NCBI GenBank assembly: GCA_048500275.1
Contig: JASNYI010000002.1
Location: forward strand, 310,001-374,000
From: UBA5066 sp048500275
GTDB lineage: Bacteria; Acidobacteriota; Thermoanaerobaculia; UBA5066
DNA: 64,000 bases
Direction of reading: 5' to 3'
Part shown: positions 43,464 through 52,131 of the stretch, piece after piece
Numbering within the stretch: position 1 is the stretch's first letter
Layout: each line of letters begins with the position of its first letter
The notes under the pieces: model-generated
What the model was told of the DNA's origin: nothing
The model's input: the letters and a program-made list of their open reading frames with translations, nothing else
Database searches by the model: none
Translations under genes and position numbers: made by a program

Positions 43464-44336
43464 ATGGCCGAGCCGATCGCGGTACTCGACGCCCACGGAA
43501 AGCACGCGCAGCGCGCCCTCTTCACGGCCGACGGGGAGACCCTCGTCACGTGCGGACAGGACGCCCGCATCCGACTCTGGAAGGTCCCGGGGTTCGCGCC
43601 CGACGGCGCCTTCGAGGGGCACGCGGCGTGCGTGAACACACTCGCCTTCTCGGCGGACGGTGCGCTCCTGGCGAGCGGTTCCTCCGACGGGACGGTGCGG
43701 ATCTGGTCGTTCCCGGGCGGGCGCGAGCTGGACGTCCTGGACGGCCAGCTGACGGCCGCGGTCTCGCCGGCCGGCGGCTTCGCAACCATCTCGACGAAGG
43801 CCCGGGCCGTCCTCTGGGACGGGAACTACGACGAGGTCGCGACGCTGCCGCTCCTCGACCGGCGCCTCTTCTCGCTCGTCTTCACGGCGGACGGCGCGGC
43901 GCTTCTCGTGGCCGGAACGGGGGCGGTCCACCGCGTCGACGTGAAGGGGCGGGCGAAGGCGGGAGAGTACGCGGGCCACCAGACGGCCGTGGCTTCCATG
44001 GCGCTCTCCCCGGACGGCTCGCTCCTGGCGACGACGGGGGCGGAAGGCGCTCTGCGGGTGCGCCGCGTCGCGGGCGGTGGAGAGCTCTTCGCGGTCCGGC
44101 TGGGCCGGCTCGGGACGATGCAGGCGGCGTTCTCGCCCGACGGGGCCCGGATCGCGGTCTCCATCGACTTCGGGATCCAGCTCCGGTCGGCGGCCGACGG
44201 AGCGCTCCTCTCGACGCTCGACGTGCCGATCAAGGGGGTCTACGGGCTCGGCTGGTCGCCCGACGGCCGCTTCCTCGCGAACGCGGGGGCTGACGGCCGG
44301 GTGCGGGTCTGGGAGATCGGGCCCGCGAGCCGCTAG
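43464..44336 (+). CDS. WD40-repeat protein, single seven-bladed propeller
   Basis: The 290-residue protein is seven WD40-type repeats, for example HGKHAQRALFTADGETLVTCGQDARIRLW, GHAACVNTLAFSADGALLASGSSDGTVRIW and VYGLGWSPDGRFLANAGADGRVRVWEIG. There is no signal peptide, so it is cytoplasmic. GGAGGAGG precedes the ATG. It is a protein-binding scaffold, and the kinase-like protein 101 bases downstream on the same strand is a natural partner to consider. The gap 43323-43463 holds divergent promoter DNA with a small GGGAC...GTCCC repeat at 43345-43360. Confidence 0.92.
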   Translation: MAEPIAVLDAHGKHAQRALFTADGETLVTCGQDARIRLWKVPGFAPDGAFEGHAACVNTLAFSADGALLASGSSDGTVRIWSFPGGRELDVLDGQLTAAVSPAGGFATISTKARAVLWDGNYDEVATLPLLDRRLFSLVFTADGAALLVAGTGAVHRVDVKGRAKAGEYAGHQTAVASMALSPDGSLLATTGAEGALRVRRVAGGGELFAVRLGRLGTMQAAFSPDGARIAVSIDFGIQLRSAADGALLSTLDVPIKGVYGLGWSPDGRFLANAGADGRVRVWEIGPASR

Positions 44337-44437
44337 ACTCCGTCGAGCCCTGCTCCGGAGGTGTCGAAGATGAGCTGCCCGGCGCGACGACAGTACCGGC
44401 CGGCCCCCGTCCCCGCGAGGACGGCGGCCGGACTCGC

Positions 44438-46384
44438 GTGAGCGCCGTCCCTCCGGGTGACGCCCGGAGGCGAGGGGCGCGATCGCTGCGCGAGGCCCGG
44501 CGCCTCGTCGGGCGCGCGGCCCAGGAGATCGCCGCAGCTCCGGCCGCCTGGGCGGGGGTGGTCGACAGGGTCCGTTCCCAGCTCGGCCGCCCGCCGCTTT
44601 CGCCCGACGCGGTCGCGGCGACGGGCTTCTCCCTCCTGTCCGCGGAGGAGGAGGGGCGCCCGGCGCTCCTCCCGCTCGACCGGCTCGAGCCCCTCGGCAA
44701 GGGGGGCATGAACACGGTATCGCGCTCGGCCGACCTCCTCGCGGGGCGTCCGCTCGTCGTGAGGCGCCTCATCCCGGCCGAATCGGCCGTCGAGGAGGAG
44801 ATGCGCCGGCGCCGGAACGAGCTCGTGAGGGAGCGCCTCTCGGTCCTCCACCGCCACCCGGTCCTCCAGCGCTTCTGGGGGAGCGGCCTCGTCGACGGCG
44901 AGGCGTGCGAGCTCTTCGACTTCGCGCCCGGGACGACGCTCTCGAGCTACGTCCGGGAACGGGGCCTCACGTACGGAGCCCTCCTCGACGTCGCCTGGCA
45001 CGCCGCGCGGGGCCTCCTCCACCTCTCGCGCCACGGCCTCGTCCACGGAGACGTGAAACCGGAGAACTTCTGCGTCGAGGAGCGCCGGGTCTCGGGCGAC
45101 GCGAGGCTGAGGGTGAGCCTCATCGACTTCGACATCGTCTCGACCGTCGACGAGCAGCTCTACCAGTACCGCCTCTCGAACACGCTCGATGGCACGCTCC
45201 CGTACATGCCGCCGGAGAACTTCGTGCGCGAGGTCCCCGAGGATCCCGAGGAGTGCCGGCGGATGGTCCTGACGAAGGACGTCTACGCGCTCGGAATCAC
45301 GCTCGTGCGGGTCGTGAACGGCCGGTTCCCGGAGGGCTTCTACACGAGCATGACGTCCCTCGTCCTCAAGAAGGAACGCCTGGAGGAGATGCCGGCCACA
45401 CTTCCCGCGAGCCTGCCGGAGGCGCTTCGGAGCCTCGTGCTCTCGATGTGCCGGACCGGCTGGCGCGAGCGCCCGCCGCTCCCGGTCGTCGTCCGTTCGC
45501 TGGAGGCGCTCCGACGATCGGCGACGGCGCAGGAGAGGGCCCGCCTCGTCGCGGCGCCCCGGGTCGAGGCGGCGGTCGAAGCGCCCCCGTCTGAGCCCGT
45601 GGAGCTCGTCGGGCCGTACCGGCTCGTCGATCGGGCCTTCGCCGCCCGGATGCCGGGCGACGGGCAGTCGCGGCCCCTCGCCGAGCTGCACGACCCGTTC
45701 GGGAGGAGGCTCGTCGGCGTCCCCTACGAGTTCCGTTCCGCCCGGGAGGAGGGAGAGTTCTACGAGGCGCGCCGGGCTCTGCTCGGCGACCTGAACGCCG
45801 TCCGTCTCCGGCACCCCCAGCTCTTCCCGGGGAGCTTCCGGGACCTCGTCCGGCAGGGCGTCGGCGACGACCTCTTCCTCGTCTGGGTCATTCGGCCCCT
45901 TCTCGACGGGGCGATCGACCTCGATCGGTACCTCTCCGAGGAGCGGCCCGACGCCTCGCTCGCGGAGAGGGTCTCGATCCTGCGGCGCGTGGCGGAAGCC
46001 CTCGCGGCCCTCGAGGAGGCGGGGTACACGCTCGCGGCGCTCACGCCGCAGCTCGTCTTCTTCGTACCGCCGCCGGAGGAGGCGGGGAGCGAGCCGTCGC
46101 CGACGCAGGCGGGTCTGACGCGCCCGGTGGCGGCCCTCTTCGACATCCCGGCCCCGGCGGGACGCCGGTTCCGGCAGGAGCTGATGGGGACCGCCTCGGC
46201 GGTGAAGGCGGCGCCGGAGGCGACGGGGCGCATCGTGGCCGGCTTCTTCGACGTCGCGACGAGGATGCGGGTCCTCTCGGCGCTCGCCGGCACGGAGAAG
46301 GAGGCCTTCCTGCAGGTCAGCGACGCCCAGAGCTGGGCGGAACGGGTCGACCTCCTCCGCTGGATCGAGACCCGCCTGCGCTGA
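44438..46384 (+). CDS. Tandem kinase/pseudokinase protein
   Basis: The 648-residue protein has two kinase-like folds. Domain 1 (about 85-365) has the glycine loop LGKGGMN, the catalytic loop HGDVKPENF, a metal-binding DFD in LIDFDIV, PYMPPENF as the APE equivalent, and DVYALGITL. The usual beta-3 lysine is Arg (LVVRRL), so activity may be weak or altered. Domain 2 (about 385-640) keeps the overall pattern but has ALTPQLVFF where the catalytic loop should be, and LFDIPAP in place of DFG, making it a likely pseudokinase. No membrane segment is seen. The upstream WD40 protein may be scaffold or substrate. GTG 44438 is not well supported by a ribosome-binding site. Confidence 0.85.
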   Translation: MSAVPPGDARRRGARSLREARRLVGRAAQEIAAAPAAWAGVVDRVRSQLGRPPLSPDAVAATGFSLLSAEEEGRPALLPLDRLEPLGKGGMNTVSRSADLLAGRPLVVRRLIPAESAVEEEMRRRRNELVRERLSVLHRHPVLQRFWGSGLVDGEACELFDFAPGTTLSSYVRERGLTYGALLDVAWHAARGLLHLSRHGLVHGDVKPENFCVEERRVSGDARLRVSLIDFDIVSTVDEQLYQYRLSNTLDGTLPYMPPENFVREVPEDPEECRRMVLTKDVYALGITLVRVVNGRFPEGFYTSMTSLVLKKERLEEMPATLPASLPEALRSLVLSMCRTGWRERPPLPVVVRSLEALRRSATAQERARLVAAPRVEAAVEAPPSEPVELVGPYRLVDRAFAARMPGDGQSRPLAELHDPFGRRLVGVPYEFRSAREEGEFYEARRALLGDLNAVRLRHPQLFPGSFRDLVRQGVGDDLFLVWVIRPLLDGAIDLDRYLSEERPDASLAERVSILRRVAEALAALEEAGYTLAALTPQLVFFVPPPEEAGSEPSPTQAGLTRPVAALFDIPAPAGRRFRQELMGTASAVKAAPEATGRIVAGFFDVATRMRVLSALAGTEKEAFLQVSDAQSWAERVDLLRWIETRLR

Positions 46385-46393
46385 AGCGCGGCG

Positions 46394-46422
46394 GGCCGGG
46401 GCCGGGGGTCGAGGCCCCGGCC
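46394..46422 (+). terminator. Hairpin after the kinase gene
   Basis: GGCCGGGGCC and GGCCCCGGCC form perfect 10-bp arms with a 9-base loop, 10 bases past the kinase stop. No T run follows; in GC-rich genomes such hairpins often still mark transcript ends. The next 170 bases (46423-46594) are G-rich with no gene that I can support. Confidence 0.5.
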
Positions 46423-46594
46423 GGGAGGATAACGATGCCCCGGCGTCCCGGCCCTCTCTAGAGGAGAGAAGAGGTTGGGTGGGACGAGGTGTGGACCTGA
46501 GTGGAAGGCGGAATGGTGCGGAAGTGCGGGAGGTGGGTCGGGACGGGACTCCTCCGCCAGGTCCGGGAGCCGGGGCAGCGATACGTCGACAGGT

Positions 46595-46852
46595 TCAAGC
46601 GAGCCTCCGTGCGGACGCCGGAGCGGGGGCGCGGAGACTCGCCTTCTGGAGGCGCGGGTCGAGGGAGTCGGCGAAACGGTCGAACTCGAGCGGGTCGAGC
46701 GCGGCGAGGGTCGAGACCTCGGCAGGCGTCAGCTCGAGGCCTCGCTCCGCGAGGGTCCGTACGACCCGTGCCGGGCCGGACCGGAACTCACGCCGGAAGT
46801 CCTCGTCCGTGGCGAGCCTTCCGACGATCCGTTCCACGTTGGCCTGCGACAT
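46595..46852 (-). CDS. Os1348/NHLP-clan small peptide (nitrile-hydratase-like leader)
   Basis: The 85-residue protein begins MSQANVERIVGRLATDEDFRREF and contains LELTPAEVSTLAALDPLEFDRFADSLDPRL, the pattern of the Os1348-type NHLP family related to leader peptides of ribosomally made natural products. The tail after DPRL is Ala/Pro/Arg-rich, without the Cys, Ser, Thr or Gly core typical of a modified peptide, and no modifying enzyme is adjacent. It may therefore be a stand-alone regulator-like member. Upstream on its strand, TGGCAC-N5-TTGAC (46879-46894) nearly fits a sigma-54 promoter but lacks the -12 GC. The gap 46853-47078 shows no other gene. Confidence 0.75.
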   Translation of the reverse strand: MSQANVERIVGRLATDEDFRREFRSGPARVVRTLAERGLELTPAEVSTLAALDPLEFDRFADSLDPRLQKASLRAPAPASARRLA

Positions 46853-47078
46853 CCGCTTCGCTTCTCCGTGACGTGCATGTCAAGGGCCGTGCCAGCCCTC
46901 GCAGGAGGGGCCGGGGACGGCCTGACGCGCACGGTTGTCGACCGGAGCCGCGCCGCCGGCGCCCCCGGGTGAACCTCGCCCGTGCGTCGAAGGCTTCAAT
47001 CTGTAGAATTCCCCGCACCGCAGCGGCGGGCGGCCGAGCCGGCGCGTTCCCCGAGCCGCCCCGCGCGTAGGAGGAATC

Positions 47079-47714
47079 GTGACCCTGAACTCGACCCGCA
47101 CCCTCGCCGTACTGGGGGCCTGCGCCCTCGTCCTGGCCACCGGCTGCCGGAAGCAGGAAGCTCCCGAGGCCGAAGGCAAGGAGCTGTCGAAGAACCCCAT
47201 CGCTGCCCTCGGCCAGATCCAGGAGGCCGTCAAGAAGGCCGAGCAGGCGGCGAAGGATTCCCAGGAGATGACGCCGGTCGACCCCGTCCACTTCTCGAAG
47301 CTGATCGAGCTGCTGCCGAAGGCCCCGTCCGGCTTCACCGCCGACGGCGACCCGAGGGGGGAGACGACGAACGCGATGGGCTTCAAGGTTTCCATGGCCG
47401 AGCAGACGTTCTCGAAGGAAGGCAGCAGCCTGCGGGTGAAGATCATGGACGGCGCCTTCAACGCGCCCCTCTACACGTTCGTCACGATGGCGGCGCAGTT
47501 CGCCCGCGAGTCGACGGAGGGGTACGAGAAGGGCGTGACGCTCGACGGCAACCCGGGCGTCGAGAAGTGGCGCAAGGACGGCGGCGACGCGGAGCTGAAC
47601 ATCGTCGTCGGGAAGCGCTTCTTCGTCGAGATCGAGGGTTCGGGCATCACGCCGGACCTCGTCCGCGAGGTCTGGGGCTCCGTCGACCGGGCCCGGCTCG
47701 CCGGCCTGAAGTGA
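47079..47714 (+). CDS. Lipoprotein of unknown function
   Basis: The 211-residue protein (GTG start after TAGGAGGAATC) has a lipoprotein signal with lipobox LATGC, Cys23. The mature part is charged and has a beta-rich centre (NAMGFKVSMAEQTFSKEGSSLRVKIMDGAFNAPLYTF). It should be acylated and face the periplasm. I do not recognise a domain, although the layout is common in Acidobacteria-like genomes. It lies 10 bases ahead of alanine dehydrogenase, which begins a metabolic pair; the relation may be positional only. Confidence 0.85.
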   Translation: MTLNSTRTLAVLGACALVLATGCRKQEAPEAEGKELSKNPIAALGQIQEAVKKAEQAAKDSQEMTPVDPVHFSKLIELLPKAPSGFTADGDPRGETTNAMGFKVSMAEQTFSKEGSSLRVKIMDGAFNAPLYTFVTMAAQFARESTEGYEKGVTLDGNPGVEKWRKDGGDAELNIVVGKRFFVEIEGSGITPDLVREVWGSVDRARLAGLK

Positions 47715-47724
47715 GGGGAGCGCG

Positions 47725-48819
47725 ATGAACATCGGAATCCCGAAGGAGTCCCGGCCGGACGAGTTCCGCGTCGGCGTTTCGCCCGTCGGGGTGCGGCTTC
47801 TGAAGGGGGCCGGGCACGCCTGCTTCGTCGAAACCGGCGCCGGTAACGGCTCGGGCTTCCCGGACGAGCAATACCGCCAGGCCGGGGCGACGATCGTCCA
47901 CTCCGCCGAGGAGGTCTGGAGGCGCTCGGACCTCGCTCTCAAGGTGAGCCGCCCGACGCTGCAGGAGCTGGAGTGGCTCCAGCCCGGCAAGACCCTGATG
48001 GGCTACCTCTACCTGGCCGCCTCGCACCCGGCGAAGCTGGAGGTCCTCCTCGAGAAGAGGATCTCGGCCATCGCCTACGAGCAGATCCAGCTCGCCGACG
48101 GCTCGCTCCCGGTCCTGAAGCCGCTCAGCCAGATCGGCGGGCGGATGGCGGCGCAGGTCGCCGCGCACCTCCTGCAGAACGACTCGGGAGGACACGGCCG
48201 GCTCATCGGCGGCGTCCCCGGGGTGCCGCCTGCCGAAGTCGTCGTCGTGGGCGCCGGTGTCGCGGGGGAGGCTGCCGCGCGGGCCTTCCTCGGGATGGGA
48301 GCCCACGTCACGGTCCTCGACAGGGACCTCGCGAGGCTCCAGACGCTCGACGAGCTCCTCTCCGGGAAGCTGGTCACCGTGGTCGCCCACCCGTTCCACG
48401 TCGCCCGCGCGGCGGAGTACGCCGACGTCCTCGTCGGCGCCGTAATGGTGCCGGGCGAGCGGTCGCCGCTCGTCCTGACGCGCGCCATGCTCCGGAAGAT
48501 GAAGCCGGGGGCCCTCTTCATCGACCTCTCGATCGACCAGGGCGGCTGCGCGGAGACGTCGCGCCCGACCACGCACCAGTCGCCCACCTACGTCGAGGAC
48601 GGCGTCGTCCACTGCTGCATCCCGAACCTCCCAGGCGTCGTCGCGCGCACCTCGACGCACGCCTTCCTCAACGCCGCCGCTCCCTGGATCGAGCGCGTCG
48701 TCGTCCAGGGCGTCGAGGAGGCGGCCGCGGCGGACCCCGCCCTCGCCTACGGCGTCGTCACCCACGCGGGCGAGCTCCGGAACTTCAAGCGGGTCTCCTG
48801 GGCCCGCCCGGTCGCCTGA
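47725..48819 (+). CDS. ald: Alanine dehydrogenase
   Basis: The 364-residue protein has the family opening MNIGIPKESRPDEFRVGVSP, the NAD loop VVVGAGVAGEAAARAFLGMGA, and the active-site Asp region IDLSIDQGGCAETSRPTTH. Length is normal (about 370). It interconverts alanine and pyruvate plus ammonia with NAD+. GAGGGGAG lies before the ATG. The next gene begins 22 bases later and uses acyl-CoA, so the pair may serve fermentation of amino acids. The canonical SxxLAEVAG signature is altered to KPLSQIGGRMA. Confidence 0.92.
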   Translation: MNIGIPKESRPDEFRVGVSPVGVRLLKGAGHACFVETGAGNGSGFPDEQYRQAGATIVHSAEEVWRRSDLALKVSRPTLQELEWLQPGKTLMGYLYLAASHPAKLEVLLEKRISAIAYEQIQLADGSLPVLKPLSQIGGRMAAQVAAHLLQNDSGGHGRLIGGVPGVPPAEVVVVGAGVAGEAAARAFLGMGAHVTVLDRDLARLQTLDELLSGKLVTVVAHPFHVARAAEYADVLVGAVMVPGERSPLVLTRAMLRKMKPGALFIDLSIDQGGCAETSRPTTHQSPTYVEDGVVHCCIPNLPGVVARTSTHAFLNAAAPWIERVVVQGVEEAAAADPALAYGVVTHAGELRNFKRVSWARPVA

Positions 48820-48841
48820 GACAGGAATCGGAAACTACGAG

Positions 48842-50146
48842 ATGAGCTGGCTCCACACCTACCACAACCGGGTCGTCAGCGCCGAAGAGGCGGTCGAGTC
48901 GATCCACTCCGGGAACCGCGTTTTCCTGACGGGCAACTGCTCCGTCCCGCAGGTCGTCGTCAAGGCGCTCGTCGAGCGCGCGATGTCGCTCTCCGGCGTC
49001 GAGCTCGTCCAGGTCCTCACGATCGGGAGCGCGAACTACGTCGACCCGAGGCTCGAGGGGCACCTGCGCGTGAACACGCTCTTCGTGAGCGACAACGTCC
49101 GGGCGGCCGTGAACGAGGGGCGCGCCGACTTCACGCCGTGCCGCCTCGGCGAGATCCCCCTCCTCTTCTCCTCCGGCGTCCTGCCCCTCGACGTCGCGCT
49201 GATCCACGTCTCCCCGCCCGACGAGCACGGGTTCTGCTCCTACGGCGTGGAGGTGGGCGTCACGAAGGCCGCCGCCCAGAACGCGAAGGTCGTCATCGCC
49301 GAGCTGAACCCGAACATGCCGAGGACCCTCGGCGACTCGTTCATCCACATCAGCCGGATCCACAAGATCGTCCCCGTCGACTACCCGCTCCCGGAGGCCA
49401 AGCTCGGGAAGGCGAACGAGCTGACGATGCGCATCGGAAAGCACGTGGCCGCGATGATCGAGGACGGCTCGACGATGCAGATGGGGATCGGCGCCATTCC
49501 CGACGCCGTCCTCAACTTCCTGCACGACAAGAAGGACCTCGGCGTCCACACCGAGCTCTTCTCCGACGGCGTCGTCGAGCTCTACGAGCGCGGCGTCATC
49601 ACGGGCGAGAAGAAGACGATCCACCGGGGCAAGATGATCGCGGGCTTCCTGATCGGGTCGAAGAAGCTCTACGACTTCGTCGACAACAACCCGATCGTCG
49701 AGCTCCACCCGACCGAGTACGTCAACGACCCGTACGTCATCCGGCAGAACGACCGGCAGGTGGCGATCAACTCGGCCATCGAGGTCGACCTGACGGGCCA
49801 GGTCTGCGCCGACTCGATCGGGACCCGGATGTTCTCCGGCGTCGGCGGACAGCTCGACTTCATCCGCGGGGCCGCGCGCTCGCGCGGCGGCAAGCCGATC
49901 ATCGCCCTCCCCTCGGAGGGGACGACCAGGGCCGGCGAGCGCTACAGCCGGATCGTCCCGACGCTGAAGGTCGGGGCCGGCGTCGTCACGACGCGAAACG
50001 ACGTCCACTACGTCGCGACGGAGTACGGCGTGGCGAACCTCTACGGGAAGACCTTCCGCCAGAGGGCCAAGGCCCTCATCGACGTCGCCCACCCCGACTT
50101 CCGCGCCGAGCTCGAGCGGAAGGCCATCGAGCTCAGGTACCTCTGA
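48842..50146 (+). CDS. Acetyl-CoA hydrolase/transferase family CoA-transferase
   Basis: The 434-residue protein has the Cat1/Cat2/4-hydroxybutyrate CoA-transferase motifs: VSPPDEHGFCSYGVEVG, MQMGIGAIPDAVL, AINSAIEVDLTGQV with the candidate catalytic Glu, MFSGVGGQLDFIRGA, and IALPSEGT. Members swap CoA between acetate and acids such as succinate, butyrate or 4-hydroxybutyrate. It is co-directional with alanine dehydrogenase. A strong hairpin terminator follows (50167-50199). No companion dehydrogenase is present to name the substrate. Confidence 0.92.
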   Translation: MSWLHTYHNRVVSAEEAVESIHSGNRVFLTGNCSVPQVVVKALVERAMSLSGVELVQVLTIGSANYVDPRLEGHLRVNTLFVSDNVRAAVNEGRADFTPCRLGEIPLLFSSGVLPLDVALIHVSPPDEHGFCSYGVEVGVTKAAAQNAKVVIAELNPNMPRTLGDSFIHISRIHKIVPVDYPLPEAKLGKANELTMRIGKHVAAMIEDGSTMQMGIGAIPDAVLNFLHDKKDLGVHTELFSDGVVELYERGVITGEKKTIHRGKMIAGFLIGSKKLYDFVDNNPIVELHPTEYVNDPYVIRQNDRQVAINSAIEVDLTGQVCADSIGTRMFSGVGGQLDFIRGAARSRGGKPIIALPSEGTTRAGERYSRIVPTLKVGAGVVTTRNDVHYVATEYGVANLYGKTFRQRAKALIDVAHPDFRAELERKAIELRYL

Positions 50147-50166
50147 GGCGGCGGGTCGCCGCGTCC

Positions 50167-50199
50167 GAAGGCCGTCCGGCTCCCCGCCGGGCGGCCTTC
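50167..50199. terminator. Bidirectional hairpin terminator between convergent genes
   Basis: GAAGGCCG pairs with CGGCCTTC, and the stem continues through a T-G wobble and CCGGC with GCCGG to a 5-base TCCCC loop, about 14 pairs in all. It sits 20 bases past the CoA-transferase stop and 19 before the ATPase stop on the other strand, with pyrimidine-rich CGCTCTTCC after it on the plus side. Confidence 0.75.
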
Positions 50200-50218
50200 G
50201 CTCTTCCGGCCCCGGGGC

Positions 50219-50917
50219 TCAGCGTCCCGCGACCCGCTCGTCCGACCGGATGCGCCCGTCGACCATCGTGAGGACCCGGTCGCACCGCCGGGCGATCCTC
50301 TCGTCGTGCGTCACGACGAGGAAGGCGGTCCGGTGCCTCTCCGAGACGGCCCGGAGCAGCTCGAAGACCTGCGCCCCCGACTCCGTGTCGAGGTTCCCCG
50401 TCGGCTCGTCGGCCAGGACGAGGGGGGGAGAGAGGACCAGGGCGCGCGCCACGGCGACGCGCTGCTGCTGCCCGCCGGAGAGGTTCGTCGCCCGGTAGGA
50501 CGCCCGGTCGGCGAGGCCGATCTCCTCGAGGAGGGCGAAGGCCCGCTCCCTCATCCCCTTCTCCTCCCGGCCCCGCGCCGCGAGCAGCGGCATCATCACG
50601 TTCTCGAGGGCGGTGAACTCCGGCAGGAGGTGGTGGAACTGGAACACGAACCCGAGCGTGCGCCCCCTCACGGCGCTCCGCTCGTCCTCGGTGAGGCCCG
50701 TCGTGTCCCGGCCGGCGAGGAGGATCCGCCCGGAGGTGGGGCGGTCGAGGAGGCCGAGGAGGTTGAGGAGCGTGCTCTTGCCGGAGCCGGACGGGCCCAC
50801 CAGCGCCGTGAACTCGGCGGGAGGAAGGACGAGGTCGATCCCGTGGAGGACCTCGGTCACGACCTCGACGCCGTAGGACTTGCGGACCCCCTCGAGGACG
50901 ACGAGCGGCTCAGCCAT
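50219..50917 (-). CDS. ABC exporter ATPase, LolD/MacB type
   Basis: The 232-residue protein has GPSGSGKST, the Q-loop in FQFHHLLPEF, signature LSGGQQQRVAVARAL, Walker B VLADEPTGNLD and VTHDERI. FHHLLPEF in this position is common in LolD. Its start overlaps the permease stop by 8 bases (50910-50917). With 50910-53307 it forms a second three-gene exporter, separate from the four-gene set at 3641-8051. LolCDE-type lipoprotein release is an alternative, but the adaptor gene favours efflux. Confidence 0.95.
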   Translation of the reverse strand: MAEPLVVLEGVRKSYGVEVVTEVLHGIDLVLPPAEFTALVGPSGSGKSTLLNLLGLLDRPTSGRILLAGRDTTGLTEDERSAVRGRTLGFVFQFHHLLPEFTALENVMMPLLAARGREEKGMRERAFALLEEIGLADRASYRATNLSGGQQQRVAVARALVLSPPLVLADEPTGNLDTESGAQVFELLRAVSERHRTAFLVVTHDERIARRCDRVLTMVDGRIRSDERVAGR

Positions 50918-52130
50918 AGCGGATCACGTCGGCCGGGTCGAGCGAGGCCGCCCGCTCGGCCGGGGCGACGGCTGCGACGAGGCCCGTGATCGTGGCGACG
51001 GCGGCGGCGCCGAGGAAGAGGCCGGGCGTCAGGGCCACCGGGAACGTCGCGGAGCCGTCCGGATTCGTGGCGAGCGAAGCGAAGAAGAACGAGAGCGCGC
51101 TGCCGAGGCCGATGCCGAGGACCGAGCCGGCGAGCCCGAGGACGGCCCCCTGCACGAGGAAGATCCTGACGACCTGGACCGTCCTCGTCCCCATCGCCTT
51201 CAGGATGCCGATCTCCCGCGACTTCTGGACGACGGAGACGACGAGGACGCTCGCGATGCCGAGGGCGACCGCGACGACGACGAAGAACTGGATCATCCAG
51301 CTCGACGCGCTCTGGGACCGCAGGCCCACGAGGAGCTGACGGTTCAGCTTCATCCAGCTGTCGGCCTGGAGGCCGGTCCGGGCGGAGATCTCCGTCGCGA
51401 CCTCTTCGGCGGCGAAGATCTCGTCCACCTTCAGCTCGATCGTGGAGATCCCTCCCGCAAGGTCCAGGAGCGTCTGCGCCGCGCGGAGCGACACGAAGAC
51501 CCAGCGCTCGTTCAGCTCCTTGTTCCCGACGTCGAAGAGGCCCGCGACGAGGAAGACGTCGGAGCGCCCCGCAGGGGTCTCGAGCCGGACCTTGTCGCCG
51601 ACCTTCACGCCGAGCTCGGAGGCGAGCTCGACGCCGAGGGCGGCGTTCGTCCCGTCCACGCGGAACTCGCCGGCCGTCATCCGCGGCGCCATGTCGATGA
51701 TGCTCCGGAAGCTCGCAGGCTCGATGCCGCGCAGGGCGACCGACCGGTTCGCGAGGCCCCGGAGCGCGAACGCCGCGCCGGCGACCGTGGGCGAGGCGGC
51801 GCGGACCTCGGGGAGGCCCCGGAGGAGGTCGAGCGTCTGCGGCCAGCCGACGATCGACCGGAGGCGCTGGGCCGGCTTCTCGACCCGCGGCGCGACGGCG
51901 AGAGCGGGCCCGGGCTCCGAGATCGGCCGGACGACGTCCTCGGGGGCCCTCACGACGACGTGGGCCTGCGTTCCGAGCGTCCTCTCGATGAGCGAGTCCT
52001 GTAGACCCGTGATGAGCGCGGAGAGGAAGACGATGACGCCGACGCCGACCCCGATTCCGGACAGGATCAGCGCCGTCTGGATGCGCCCCTCGCGCAGGAA
52101 CCTGAGGGCGACGAGGACCTCGAACGGCAC
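50910..52130 (-). CDS. FtsX/LolC-like ABC permease
   Basis: The 406-residue protein has an N-terminal helix in the LolE-like MPFEVLVALRFLREGRIQTALI opening, a periplasmic domain (about 45-270), and three C-terminal FtsX helices (FFVVVAVALGIASVLVVSVVQKSREIGILKAMG and after), ending AAVAPAERAASLDPADVIRYG. Its LolC/E-like opening differs from the MacB-like pair at 4829-7310. It works as a dimer with the ATPase. It begins 1 base after the stop of the adaptor gene, so the order on the transcript is adaptor, permease, ATPase. Confidence 0.93.
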   Translation of the reverse strand: MPFEVLVALRFLREGRIQTALILSGIGVGVGVIVFLSALITGLQDSLIERTLGTQAHVVVRAPEDVVRPISEPGPALAVAPRVEKPAQRLRSIVGWPQTLDLLRGLPEVRAASPTVAGAAFALRGLANRSVALRGIEPASFRSIIDMAPRMTAGEFRVDGTNAALGVELASELGVKVGDKVRLETPAGRSDVFLVAGLFDVGNKELNERWVFVSLRAAQTLLDLAGGISTIELKVDEIFAAEEVATEISARTGLQADSWMKLNRQLLVGLRSQSASSWMIQFFVVVAVALGIASVLVVSVVQKSREIGILKAMGTRTVQVVRIFLVQGAVLGLAGSVLGIGLGSALSFFFASLATNPDGSATFPVALTPGLFLGAAAVATITGLVAAVAPAERAASLDPADVIRYG

Positions 52131-52131
52131 G

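Noticed and set aside
46440..46570. G-rich tract that might form a quadruplex
   Set aside because: Runs of GG and GGG are irregular and the stretch contains no gene; too little to support a function.
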